Source: JAVKDP01 sp040222185 (GTDB taxonomy: Bacteria > Bacteroidota > Rhodothermia > Balneolales > Balneolaceae). From it: a DNA stretch of 37,982 nucleotides. Below are positions 1 through 8,787 of the stretch, piece after piece (the first letter of the stretch is position 1; every line of letters begins with the position of its first letter). The notes beneath the pieces are model-generated. The model saw only the letters and a program-made list of their open reading frames with translations. It made no database searches and was not told the DNA's origin. The stretch covers positions 1 through 37,982 of the forward strand of contig JAVKDP010000105.1 in the NCBI GenBank assembly GCA_040222185.1, given 5' to 3'. Position numbers and translations under genes: made by a program.

Positions 1-15
1 ATCTGATTTCTGTCA

Positions 16-267
16 CTATGTATTCTCGAACCAGTTGGCTAATGGATAGCGACGAATTTCCCCTTCCTTACCCGGAGAAAAAATAGCAAAGTCTTTATGG
101 AATGTGGTCGCCATAGCCTCGGGATTTAATTCATTAAAGGCTCCGTGGACGTACCCTTTTACTATTACGTCTTTTACATTTTCTTCTTCTTCGTCAATTG
201 CAATAACATTGAGGGTTACTGCTGCTATTACAACAAGGATTAGAGAGGTTAGGCCTAGCTTTTTCAT
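16..267 (-). CDS. NTF2-like secreted protein, short or frameshifted
   Basis: This 83-residue product has a hydrophobic signal-like N-terminus (about residues 4-23), then an acidic stretch and a segment resembling the first half of NTF2-like/putative lumazine-binding proteins (motif FHKDFAIFSPGKEG). Such domains usually need 110-130 residues, so this one ends early, at TAG 16-18 right after WFENT, with a TGA following in frame. Dropping one base near 20-25 gives a frame (…RIHSDRNQ) that is open to the window edge and fits the family better, where a helix follows the WxE motif. This suggests a frameshift or a sequencing error. The function of these small NTF2-like proteins is not known. It is the last gene of a minus-strand group after the gene at 415-1254, with a 147-base AT-rich gap between them. 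Confidence 0.6.
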   Translation of the reverse strand: MKKLGLTSLILVVIAAVTLNVIAIDEEEENVKDVIVKGYVHGAFNELNPEAMATTFHKDFAIFSPGKEGEIRRYPLANWFENT

Positions 268-414
268 GTTGAGAGAATTTGATTAATGGAAACATAAATA
301 AGACGCATTAATATAGAATAAGTTTCTACTAATTAAATAGTATTTAAATTTTTTTTCATTTTATCATATAATAAACCACTCATTGTTCAGAATAAGCTAA
401 ATTCTGTATTGAGG

Positions 415-1254
415 CTATTTCCCCAATTCCCTTCCCAGCATATAAAAACCAATTTGGTAGTTCACATATTCCGGCTTTGTGTAAGGTGATAGGCTTGTGT
501 ACTTCATATACAAGTTTGCTTTGCTTTTTCTCCTTACCTGCTTTCCTCTGAACATCATCCCACTCTTCCCTTCTTCATTTATTGCTTCTATATATTCCAG
601 TGACAGCATCACTTCACCTTCTACCACCAGGTTGTATTCATTAAGCTCTATTGAGAAGGTTCCTTTTTTCTGTGGGCCATAAATAAGAACATTTTCTTTC
701 AGGTAGTTCTCTCCAACTTCTCCATCTTCAAATTTATATACATTCAATCGATACCTCATGCTGTCAGCTCCGGTAAAATTCACGGTAAAGTGAGCGCTTT
801 CAATCAATGTGGGCTTTTTAAAATTTATGAGTGCCCCTACTTCGGTTCCCAACTCTGTATTTCCATAGCCGATACTTCCTCCCTTCTTCTCAAGCTTATG
901 CCCATATACTTTAAGCTTACCAAGTGACTGAGCACGAACTACAATCTCTTCACCTACGTATATCTTACTCTCTAATTCTACTTCAGGCGTGCTCTTTAGT
1001 TCTTTAATTGTGATTCGTTTCGTTTTATAGCCAATGGATGAAAAAGTGACGCTATCTCCTTCTGATTCATATTTAAGTGTGAAATCACCATCAATGGAAC
1101 TTACCGTACCTGTACTTAACTCAATAATTCCAATATTTACATATGGAACAACATCTCCTGATTCAGCATCTACCACCTTCCCGGTAATTGTAGATTGGGC
1201 CAGAAGTGAACTTGAAATAATGAGGGGCAGAAGAAAAGAATAGAGGTACCGCAT
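415..1254 (-). CDS. Secreted protein with carboxypeptidase-regulatory-like domain
   Basis: The protein begins with a clear signal peptide ending near SSLLAQS, followed by a carboxypeptidase-D regulatory-like beta-sandwich of about 85 residues (ITGKVVDAESGDVVPYVNI… then GDSVTFSSIGYKTKRI). This is the domain found at the N-terminus of TonB-dependent receptors and in many small exported proteins of Bacteroidota. The rest (about 190 residues) is rich in beta strands, with no recognised catalytic motif and no beta-barrel plug. I chose the ATG at 1252-1254 because it starts directly before the signal peptide; an ATG nine codons upstream (1281) would add a non-signal-like prefix. It probably sits in the periplasm or on the outer membrane. 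Its ligand is unknown. A weak AT-rich hairpin (CAGAAT/ATTCTG, 388-406) lies just downstream. Confidence 0.75.
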   Translation of the reverse strand: MRYLYSFLLPLIISSSLLAQSTITGKVVDAESGDVVPYVNIGIIELSTGTVSSIDGDFTLKYESEGDSVTFSSIGYKTKRITIKELKSTPEVELESKIYVGEEIVVRAQSLGKLKVYGHKLEKKGGSIGYGNTELGTEVGALINFKKPTLIESAHFTVNFTGADSMRYRLNVYKFEDGEVGENYLKENVLIYGPQKKGTFSIELNEYNLVVEGEVMLSLEYIEAINEEGKSGMMFRGKQVRRKSKANLYMKYTSLSPYTKPEYVNYQIGFYMLGRELGK

Positions 1255-1312
1255 GAATATCTTGATGAAAGTTTCGTGCAAAGTACCTCTTATCTACAAA
1301 AAAGTTTCGAAG

Positions 1313-1741
1313 CTACCTATTCCTCCGGGATCTTTGAGGCCTGCCAATAGAATTATATTCTTCTTTTTTCTCTTCAAAAAGAGCCCATTGCTCCTTTGAA
1401 AGTACTTCTTCAAGTTCCGCTTCCTTGAAAATATTTAGTGCGTCCATTTTTTCGCGAAACTCCTCGTCTCTTGGACTCAACCCCGAATCCATAAGCTCTT
1501 TTCTTTTAGCAGCATCCGTATCATGAATTTCTTTAATTCGTTTCATTTGCTCGTCGTTGAATTTAAAATTCTCTTCGAACCATTTTGTCTGCATTTCAAC
1601 TATCTCTGCAATATCTATTTGCGGGCGTTGACCTTGTCTGCCTTGTGGACGTTCTCTGTTTTGAGCTTGAGCTTCGCTAACAGTTCCTAATGCTAAAAAC
1701 GTTAGCAAGAAAGATGTAAAAATCATTTTTAAGGTTTTCAT
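1313..1741 (-). CDS. Small Spy/CpxP-like periplasmic protein
   Basis: This 142-residue protein has a signal peptide (about residues 1-26, cleavage near AQAQ) and an Arg/Gln-rich low-complexity segment (RERPQGRQGQRPQ). The remainder is almost wholly helical and charged, with MKRIKEIHDTDAAKRKEL and a late LSKEQWALFEEKKEEY. The pattern of repeated K/R/E helices and an 'LxxEQWxxFEE' motif resembles Spy/CpxP (LTXXQ-type) periplasmic chaperone or metal-stress proteins and the DUF4890-like proteins common in Bacteroidota. It ends with a basic tail. The gene is 31 bases from the fuller version of the next minus-strand gene and may be cotranscribed with it. A chaperone-like role is inferred from architecture only. 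Confidence 0.65.
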   Translation of the reverse strand: MKTLKMIFTSFLLTFLALGTVSEAQAQNRERPQGRQGQRPQIDIAEIVEMQTKWFEENFKFNDEQMKRIKEIHDTDAAKRKELMDSGLSPRDEEFREKMDALNIFKEAELEEVLSKEQWALFEEKKEEYNSIGRPQRSRRNR

Positions 1742-1965
1742 TACTCTCTGTTGTAATTTATATGTATCGGTTTCTATTCTTTAGAATGATGTTCGCTTCA
1801 TTTCTGTGGAGTTAGACGATAGGAGTTCATGAAACTCTCGCTCCTTCATCATAACATGAAAAGACTGGTTCATACCAACAAACCCCGGGTTTATAACAAA
1901 CTTTTCAATACTCCGGCTGCTTCCTCTATCCTTAGCTTGAAATAATCCAATAAGGAGAACAAGCT

Positions 1966-2844
1966 ATGAGCAACCTGTCCATTACCAATCTTTCGAAGAC
2001 TTACAATAACGGGGTGAAAGCATTAAATAACCTTTCACTGGAAATTGGTCCGGGAATGTTTGGGCTACTAGGCCCTAATGGCGCTGGGAAATCTACTTTA
2101 ATGAGAACGATAGCAACTTTACAAGATTCGGATTCTGGTAGTATCCACTTCGATGGTATTGATGTGCTTAAAGACCCAATGAGTTTACGTAAAGTACTTG
2201 GTTACTTACCGCAAGAGTTCGGAGTCTATCCAAAAGAATCCGCTGAAAATATGCTCGACTACTTTGCTATCCTGAAAGGTATTTCTTCTAAATCTGATAG
2301 AGTAAATATAGTTCAGCAGGTACTCGAAATAACCAATCTTTTTGATGTTCGAAAGAAAAATGTAAGTGATTATTCTGGTGGTATGAGACAACGTTTCGGC
2401 ATTGCTCAGTTACTATTAAATGACCCTCAATTAATTATTGTTGATGAGCCTACGGCGGGTCTTGATCCTGCTGAGCGTAAACGATTCTTAAATGTACTCA
2501 GGGAAGTTGGAACTACAAATACAGTGATTTTCTCCACTCATATTGTGGATGACGTAAAAGAGCTTTGCAATAATATGGCGGTTATTAACCAGGGAGAGGT
2601 CTTAATAACTGCAACTCCTGACCAGGCTACCAACGAAGTTTCTGATAAAATCTGGACCCGCAAGATAAGCCACGAACAGAGCCAGGAAATAGAGCAAAAC
2701 CACCTGGTACTGTCCTCGAACTTCAACAATGATAACTCAATAAATATTCGGGTGTATTCTGACTCTAAACCCTCCCCTGATTTTACCAGGGCCGAGCCAA
2801 AATTAGAAGATGTCTACTTCATTGCTTTAAAAACAGCTCAATAA
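1966..2844 (+). CDS. ABC transporter ATP-binding protein
   Basis: This is a complete ABC ATPase of 292 residues. Visible motifs are Walker A GPNGAGKST (residues 36-44), Q-loop near Q83, signature YSGGMRQR (136-143), Walker B LIIVDE (156-161), D-loop GLDP and H-loop His192. The C-terminal 90 residues are a variable extension, usual for ATPases that pair with ABC-2-type permeases. A strong Shine-Dalgarno (AAGGAGA) lies 6-7 bases before the ATG. It is followed 20 bases later by the permease/peptidase fusion, so the two very probably form one exporter. It heads an operon that also encodes a LytS/LytTR pair. The substrate cannot be read from the sequence. Confidence 0.93.
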   Translation: MSNLSITNLSKTYNNGVKALNNLSLEIGPGMFGLLGPNGAGKSTLMRTIATLQDSDSGSIHFDGIDVLKDPMSLRKVLGYLPQEFGVYPKESAENMLDYFAILKGISSKSDRVNIVQQVLEITNLFDVRKKNVSDYSGGMRQRFGIAQLLLNDPQLIIVDEPTAGLDPAERKRFLNVLREVGTTNTVIFSTHIVDDVKELCNNMAVINQGEVLITATPDQATNEVSDKIWTRKISHEQSQEIEQNHLVLSSNFNNDNSINIRVYSDSKPSPDFTRAEPKLEDVYFIALKTAQ

Positions 2845-2864
2845 TCACTTTTCAAGGATTAAAT

Positions 2865-5800
2865 ATGTTTTCTAAAATATTTGCATACGAAATTAAACAC
2901 TGGCTAAAACAACCTTCGATCTGGGTTTATGCGGCCATCTTCTTTTTATTCGGCTTTGGAGCCATGGCTATATCCGCTGACATTCTTGGAGAAGTTTCGG
3001 TTGCCAGAGGAAGCCGGGCTTTTGCAAACTCTTCTTTTAATGTGATATCCCTGTTCTTTGATTTTAACTTATTCATCCTGTTTGTGATTCCGGCATTAAT
3101 TGGCGGCTCAGTTTTCAGAGACTATAATTCAAATATGTTTATGGTTCTGTACTCCTATCCTGTTCAAAGAAAAGATTATCTGTTTGGTAAATTTCTAAGT
3201 TCACTCTTAGTAACTACAGTGATCGTTTTACTAATTGGGTTTGGTTTGTTCATTGGCTCGGTTCTACCAGGGCTTAACCCCGCGCTTGTTGGCAATAATT
3301 CAATCTTGATTTATGCCATGCCCTACTTTTTAATTGTTCTTCCCAACCTTCTGATTATAAGTATGATTGTATTCAGTGTAGTTTTGCACTCAAGGAATAT
3401 CTATGCAGGGTTTATTACAGTGTTGTTGATTTATGTAACAAGGAGAATGATTCTCTTTGTGTTGGGTGGTACGGATAACCAGTTTATTAGCGCGTTAATG
3501 GATCCATTTGCACAGATGTCAGCCTTTTACTACATCCGTTACTGGACTCTAGAGCAAGTAAATAGCCTGATCGTACCCATTAACGAAATCATCATCTATA
3601 ACCGTCTTATTTGGATTGGGTTTGCCTCGGCCATCTTCACATGGAGTTACAAAAAATTTCAGCTTACCCAAAATAATACAAGACTTAGCTTTCGAAAATC
3701 CCCAAATGAGCGGCATGATATTAAAAGAGCTAATAATTCAAGCCGATCCAGAATTACTCCTGTACAAACCAGCTATACATTCTTAAGCCATCTACAAACA
3801 ACATGGAAGATTTCTCATTACGAGTTTAAAGCTATACTGAAGAGTAAAGCTTTCATTTCTCTTTTTATCGGTAGCCTGGTTTTTATGTTTTTCTTGCTAG
3901 GCCAGGTTAATCCTCAATACACTACCAGGATACAACCCCTTACCCAGGTGATGCTGCTAATTCCCTCGATGTTTTATTCATTTCTTATTGTTCTCATCAC
4001 CTTCCTTTACTCGGGAGTTCTGGTTCACAGAGATCGAAATGCCCGGTTAAACCAATTAGTTGATGTAAGCCCGCTACCAACGTGGAGCTTTATGACTTCC
4101 AGGTTCTTTACACTTATAAAGATGCAGATTGTATTACTATCGGTAATTGTGATTGTCGGAATTGGTATGCAGATATACCGAGGATACTATGATTTCGAAA
4201 TCCCTTTATATCTATTCGAGATTTTTGGTATTACGCTAATTACACTCGTAATTTGGGCAGCCATATCTCTATTCGTTCAGACCATTTTACCTAATCAGTT
4301 TATTGGGCTAATACTTTTAATAATATTCAGTGTTGGTCTAGGCGGTTTAGAAAAAATTGGCATCAAGCTGGACATCTTTAATTTCAATGCTGCTCCAAGA
4401 CCTGAATATTCTGATATCAGTGGATATGGAAGTTCACTTGCTCCTTACTTCATTCACAAGCTATACTGGTTCTTTTTTGCAATTATCCTACTCATTGGCT
4501 CCCAACTGTTTTGGGTTCGTGGCCTAACACAATCCTTCAGGGAAAGGATTCTAAGAAGCAGCAGGCGATTTAGTAAACCAATTGCTCTCGTTTTTTCATT
4601 AGCTCTAATTGGGCTCGTAAGCACTGGCTTTGTGATCTATCAATCGGTTTACCCGGAAAAACCATCCCTTTCAACTGAAGAGCTTGAGCAATATAAAGCA
4701 GATGTTGAGCCTCTTTATTCCCCATTTAAATCAGCTGCCCAACCAAGATTGTCAGGGATTTCAATGAATATGAACCTATTCCCTCAAGAGAGAAATTACA
4801 ACTCTGGTGGAGAGCTTTTGTTCGTGAATAAATCAAGGAAAAGCATTGATACTCTCCTTATAAACTATTCAAAAAAAGAGAATATGACTTACTCCATACC
4901 AGAAGCTTACGAAGTAATTTATGCAGATTCGATCCTTGGCTTTGATATTCTTAGGTTGGATATAGCCCTGATCCCAGGTGATTCGATATATATTGGATTT
5001 GAAGCATTCAATACTCCAAGTACTTTCTTTAAAACTAATTCTCAAGTAACTAATAACGGAACTTTTCTTTTCTCTGAGTTTCCAATGCTTGGCTATCCTG
5101 AATTTGAGATCACAAACAAGGCTAAAAGAGATCAATATGGGTTGCCTCCTCAACCTCAAACTACCTTGCATCCATCCGATAGTTCAGCACTGGTTAATAC
5201 CTATGTAGGAAATAATGTGGATCTCATGGACTTTGAAGTGACTGTCAGTACTTCAGCAAACCAAATTGCTATCGCATCCGGTCATCTTGAAGAGAAATGG
5301 ATCGAGGGCAATCGTGCTTATTTTCATTATTCCTCAACAAACAAGATCAGAAATGGTATTGTATTCCAGTCAGGTGAGTTTGAAGTTTTAAGAGATACCT
5401 GGAATGATGTAGACCTGGAGATTTACTATCACAAAACACATAATTTTAACCTGGACAGGATGATGGCAGGAATGAAATCTACCCTGGAGTATTCGACCAG
5501 GTACTTCGGACCATTCCAGTTTAAACAAATGAGAATAGTCGAATTTCCGACACCTTACGGGAAGTTTGCACAATCCTTTGCTGGCTTGATTCCTTTCTCC
5601 GAGTTCGCTGGCTTTATCAGCAAGATTGATACGGTTAGCAAGAACAGGTTCGACAGCCCTTTCAGATTAACATCTCATGAGATGGCACATCAATGGTGGG
5701 GGCACCAGGTTGTTCCTGCTGGTGTACTTGGTAGCAGAATAATTTCTGAAGGATTGGCCGAATATACTTCCCTTAAAGTACTGGAAAAAGAATACGGGAA

Positions 5801-6500
5801 AGAGAAAATGCAAATATATCTGAAGGCATCTCTTGACCAATATTTAAGAGGAAAAGGCCAGGGAAAAAACCCAGAGACTCCTATGATTTACTCTAAAGCA
5901 AGCGAAGTACATATTAACTACTCAAAAGCTGCTCTGGCTTATTATAAGATGAGCGAATACATCGGGGAAGGAGCTTTTAATAGCGCTCTTCAAAACTTCT
6001 TTCAAACATTCAGCCTTAAAGAAGCCCCCTACTCTACTTCCCTGGACTTAGTTGAATCCATTCGAAGCGTTACGCCAGATTCTCTTCAATACTTAATAAC
6101 TGACTTGTTTGAAACCGCAACTTTATATGATAACTCAATTCAAAAAACTTCGGTTACTCCCCTTGAAAATGGATTATTCGAAGTACATGTAGATGTCCTG
6201 GTCTCAAAATACAGAAGCGGTGAGTTCGGGAAACGAACATTTGATACAGCCAATACGGAGATGTTTGAATATCTAAACGGAGATGAGAAAGTGAGCCTTA
6301 CTTCTCTTCCTCTACAAGACTATATTGAGATCGGAATATTCGGGGAAAACGGAGAAATACTTTATATGAAAAAACATAAAATCAGTTCTATTCAGAATTC
6401 AATTTCCATTTTGCTTAACAAAAAACCATTTGAAGCAGTCATTGACCCTAATAATACTTTGATTGATGCAGATTCTAAAAATAACAGGAGAGGTTTTTAG
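2865..6500 (+). CDS. ABC-2 permease fused to M1-family metallopeptidase
   Basis: This 1211-residue protein has two membrane blocks followed by a zinc aminopeptidase domain. Residues 1-270 and about 315-600 each contain roughly six hydrophobic segments of ABC-2 permease type. After a beta-rich linker (about 640-850) comes an M1 (gluzincin) catalytic region: HEMAH at 938-942 provides two zinc ligands and the general base, and the Glu in SEGLAEYTSL, 20 residues after the second His, is the likely third ligand. The N-terminal M1 GAMEN motif is not recognisable; the equivalent region reads SFAGLIPFSEF. Such permease-M1 fusions are known in Bacteroidota, with unknown substrate. With the ATPase just upstream it would be an exporter carrying an extracytoplasmic peptidase. 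Ten bases separate it from the kinase gene. Confidence 0.88.
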   Translation: MFSKIFAYEIKHWLKQPSIWVYAAIFFLFGFGAMAISADILGEVSVARGSRAFANSSFNVISLFFDFNLFILFVIPALIGGSVFRDYNSNMFMVLYSYPVQRKDYLFGKFLSSLLVTTVIVLLIGFGLFIGSVLPGLNPALVGNNSILIYAMPYFLIVLPNLLIISMIVFSVVLHSRNIYAGFITVLLIYVTRRMILFVLGGTDNQFISALMDPFAQMSAFYYIRYWTLEQVNSLIVPINEIIIYNRLIWIGFASAIFTWSYKKFQLTQNNTRLSFRKSPNERHDIKRANNSSRSRITPVQTSYTFLSHLQTTWKISHYEFKAILKSKAFISLFIGSLVFMFFLLGQVNPQYTTRIQPLTQVMLLIPSMFYSFLIVLITFLYSGVLVHRDRNARLNQLVDVSPLPTWSFMTSRFFTLIKMQIVLLSVIVIVGIGMQIYRGYYDFEIPLYLFEIFGITLITLVIWAAISLFVQTILPNQFIGLILLIIFSVGLGGLEKIGIKLDIFNFNAAPRPEYSDISGYGSSLAPYFIHKLYWFFFAIILLIGSQLFWVRGLTQSFRERILRSSRRFSKPIALVFSLALIGLVSTGFVIYQSVYPEKPSLSTEELEQYKADVEPLYSPFKSAAQPRLSGISMNMNLFPQERNYNSGGELLFVNKSRKSIDTLLINYSKKENMTYSIPEAYEVIYADSILGFDILRLDIALIPGDSIYIGFEAFNTPSTFFKTNSQVTNNGTFLFSEFPMLGYPEFEITNKAKRDQYGLPPQPQTTLHPSDSSALVNTYVGNNVDLMDFEVTVSTSANQIAIASGHLEEKWIEGNRAYFHYSSTNKIRNGIVFQSGEFEVLRDTWNDVDLEIYYHKTHNFNLDRMMAGMKSTLEYSTRYFGPFQFKQMRIVEFPTPYGKFAQSFAGLIPFSEFAGFISKIDTVSKNRFDSPFRLTSHEMAHQWWGHQVVPAGVLGSRIISEGLAEYTSLKVLEKEYGKEKMQIYLKASLDQYLRGKGQGKNPETPMIYSKASEVHINYSKAALAYYKMSEYIGEGAFNSALQNFFQTFSLKEAPYSTSLDLVESIRSVTPDSLQYLITDLFETATLYDNSIQKTSVTPLENGLFEVHVDVLVSKYRSGEFGKRTFDTANTEMFEYLNGDEKVSLTSLPLQDYIEIGIFGENGEILYMKKHKISSIQNSISILLNKKPFEAVIDPNNTLIDADSKNNRRGF

Positions 6501-6510
6501 AAACTAAGAG

Positions 6511-7560
6511 ATGAAGAACTTCCTCAAAAATATCTCCTCAACTAAACTGGAAATCTGGATACATGTTATTCTTTTGATCTCCTACCTGGTTGTAATGGAG
6601 TACGGATTAGGTTCAACATTCGACACGTTCAATAAGAATATAATTCGGATGAACTTCCTCTCTGTTCCCCTGATCTTTTATACCAACGCATTTTGGCTAA
6701 TCCCCAGGTATTTAAAAAAGAGAAAATGGCTGAAGTATTTCCTCTTCCTGATACTTATAGCTCCATTGATAGATATCTTAAGATCTATTATTACTGTAAT
6801 GGTTTTCAATGATCTTGAAGGAAATGTTCTGATTCGATTCGGACAAGCCTTCTTTAATGACTCCAGCCTGGGTGGTGGGGTCTTCCTGGGCTTTCTCTTC
6901 TCATTTGCCTACAGGTTTACAAAAGACTGGGTCATTAATCTCACATTAATTGAAAAACTGGATGCAGAACGGGCGTCTATGGAGCTTGCTTTCTTAAAGT
7001 CGCAGGTAGATCCTCATTTTTTGTTTAACACCTTAAACAGCTTGTACTCTGTTGCTTTGGAAGAAAATAGCACAGCTACTGCTGATGGTATTGCCAAACT
7101 CGGCACCCTGATGAGATATAACCTCCACGATTCTCAATCAGAATTCATTTCCCTCCGCAAAGAGATAGAATACATTGAAAAATATGTGGATTTACAAAAG
7201 CTAAGGACTACTGAAAAAAATACCGTTCATTTTAATGTTGAAATTGATGATGCTCTGCTTGATCAGAAGCAGGTAGTCCCCATGTTGCTAATTCCCCTGG
7301 TAGAAAATGCGTTCAAGTATGGTGTAAGCCCAACCGAAGAAACATCTATATCAATTGAGCTTAAAGTGGCTGATGAAAAGCTCGTAATGGATGTAGAGAA
7401 TACTATTATTCAAAACATAAATCCGGATAACTCAACCGGAGTTGGGGTGAATAATCTGAAAGAACGTCTACAGCTATTATATCCGGACAGACATAGTCTT
7501 GACAGCAAAAAGAAAGGAGATACTTTTCAGGCTCATCTAAAACTGGAGTTAGAAGAATGA
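6511..7560 (+). CDS. LytS-type sensor histidine kinase
   Basis: This 349-residue protein has about four transmembrane segments in the first 140 residues, then a short coiled coil and a His_kinase (PF06580-type) domain. The phospho-acceptor motif is SQVDPHFLFNTLNSLYS with His169, and the ATP-binding N-box is LIPLVENAFKYG. A C-terminal GVGVNNLKERLQLLYP matches the G-box of this family. There is no periplasmic sensor domain, so it probably senses within the membrane or through partner proteins. Its stop codon overlaps the start of the LytTR regulator (ATGA, 7557-7560), which marks them as a pair. Its place directly after the ABC/M1 genes suggests it monitors or controls this exporter. Confidence 0.92.
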   Translation: MKNFLKNISSTKLEIWIHVILLISYLVVMEYGLGSTFDTFNKNIIRMNFLSVPLIFYTNAFWLIPRYLKKRKWLKYFLFLILIAPLIDILRSIITVMVFNDLEGNVLIRFGQAFFNDSSLGGGVFLGFLFSFAYRFTKDWVINLTLIEKLDAERASMELAFLKSQVDPHFLFNTLNSLYSVALEENSTATADGIAKLGTLMRYNLHDSQSEFISLRKEIEYIEKYVDLQKLRTTEKNTVHFNVEIDDALLDQKQVVPMLLIPLVENAFKYGVSPTEETSISIELKVADEKLVMDVENTIIQNINPDNSTGVGVNNLKERLQLLYPDRHSLDSKKKGDTFQAHLKLELEE

Positions 7561-8252
7561 TAACCTGTATTGCAATTGATGATGAACCAAGGGCTCTAAA
7601 TGTAATTAAGAACCATGTTTCAAAAGTAGATTTCCTCGAACTAAAAGAAAGCTTTGTTGATCCTTTTAAAGCCATCAGCTATCTGAATGAACATTCTGTT
7701 GACCTGATTTTTCTTGATATCAACATGCCTGATATTTCCGGGTTCGAATTTTTAAAGCACCTGTCAACCAAGCCCATTTTCATTTTTACAACTGCCCATA
7801 GCGAATACGCGATACAAAGCTATGAGGTAGAAGCCATTGACTATCTTTTAAAACCGTTTGACTTCTCCAGATTCCTGCTGGCAGCAACCAAAGCTAAGAA
7901 CAAGCTCTCAGAAAATGATAGCTCTACAGTATCAAGAGAGTTCTTATTCCTGAATACAGGCCTATCCAAACAAAAAGTACTGGTTGATGATATCCTCTAC
8001 ATGGAAAGCGATGGAAATTATGTGAATTATATTACTAAAAACGGGAAACTGATGATCAGGGCCTCCATTAAAGAAACTCTGAATACTCTCCCTTCTTCTC
8101 ACTTTGTACAAATTCACCGCTCGTTTATAGTATCTCTTCGTTGGGTTGAGAAAATCCAGGATAATCATGTTTATATCTCGGATAAGGAAATCCCAATCGG
8201 GAATACTTATAAGAGTAAACTTTTAAAGTTGATTGATCAGTTTACCGGATGA
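7557..8252 (+). CDS. LytTR-family response regulator
   Basis: This 231-residue regulator has a receiver domain at residues 1-120, with acidic pocket D8-D9, phospho-acceptor Asp54 in LIFLDINMPDISG, the conserved Thr/Ser in FTTAHSE and Lys in LLKPFD. A LytTR DNA-binding domain covers about 130-231 (LYMESDGNYVNYIT… FVQIHRSFIVSL… IPIGNTYKSKLLKLI). It overlaps the kinase gene by four bases and is thus translationally coupled. LytTR regulators usually bind paired direct repeats upstream of their targets. I could not identify a convincing site upstream of 1966. Confidence 0.94.
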   Translation: MITCIAIDDEPRALNVIKNHVSKVDFLELKESFVDPFKAISYLNEHSVDLIFLDINMPDISGFEFLKHLSTKPIFIFTTAHSEYAIQSYEVEAIDYLLKPFDFSRFLLAATKAKNKLSENDSSTVSREFLFLNTGLSKQKVLVDDILYMESDGNYVNYITKNGKLMIRASIKETLNTLPSSHFVQIHRSFIVSLRWVEKIQDNHVYISDKEIPIGNTYKSKLLKLIDQFTG

Positions 8253-8298
8253 AATTAGCTTTTCGATTCTGGATTAATTTTCCGAGATTTTTCGAAGT

Positions 8299-8787
8299 AT
8301 GATTAAAAGATACATCCTTCCAGTTTTGATTTTCCTTGGCTGTTCTGATACGACGGATAAACAGTTCCCGGATCATTCATCTATTATTAATGAATATTAC
8401 CAAACTTACCAGGAAAGAAAAGACTTTGACAAGTTCTTGAGTTTCTATGATCAAAACATCATCCTGGAAGATGTAATAAGCGGTGATCGAATTGAAGGGA
8501 TTGAAGCATTTAAACAACTCTTTGACTGGAACAATCCAAACTTTGTACTAACTGATTCGGTTGCTCTTGTTGTCACCAATCAAATCATAAATAAGAACAT
8601 GGTTTCAACACAGGGTTATTTTACTCCATTTAACTGGTCAGGAACGTTAACAGAAGCGATGCACTTTTCTACCATATTGGAGCTTAATGAAAAAGGTAAA
8701 ATCATTAAGCAAACCGATTGGATAAACTATCCTAGTACATTAATCGACTACAAGAATCGAAAAAATTCAAACGACTGGTTAAAATGA
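8299..8787 (+). CDS. NTF2/SnoaL-like lipoprotein
   Basis: This 162-residue protein has a lipoprotein signal: a hydrophobic run then the lipobox IFLGC with Cys15, followed by SD, so it is predicted to be lipid-anchored. The rest looks like an NTF2/SnoaL-type cone fold (INEYYQTYQERKDFDKFLSFYDQNIILEDVISGDRIEGIEAFKQL, read here in pieces), with the usual helix then 'YxxDxxxED' strand and a second half rich in strands. Members include enzymes and ligand-binding proteins, and no catalytic assignment is possible here. It overlaps the next gene by four bases (ATGA 8784-8787) and follows the LytTR gene by 46 bases, so it probably belongs to the same operon. Confidence 0.72.
   Translation: MIKRYILPVLIFLGCSDTTDKQFPDHSSIINEYYQTYQERKDFDKFLSFYDQNIILEDVISGDRIEGIEAFKQLFDWNNPNFVLTDSVALVVTNQIINKNMVSTQGYFTPFNWSGTLTEAMHFSTILELNEKGKIIKQTDWINYPSTLIDYKNRKNSNDWLK

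Noticed and set aside
388..406. Hairpin CAGAAT/ATTCTG as a terminator for the minus-strand gene at 415-1254
   Set aside because: The stem is short and AT-rich and no T-run follows on the minus strand.
1808..1837. GGAGTT repeats as a LytTR binding site upstream of the ABC operon
   Set aside because: The period is 14 bases, not the two-turn spacing of known LytTR sites, and similarity is limited to six bases.
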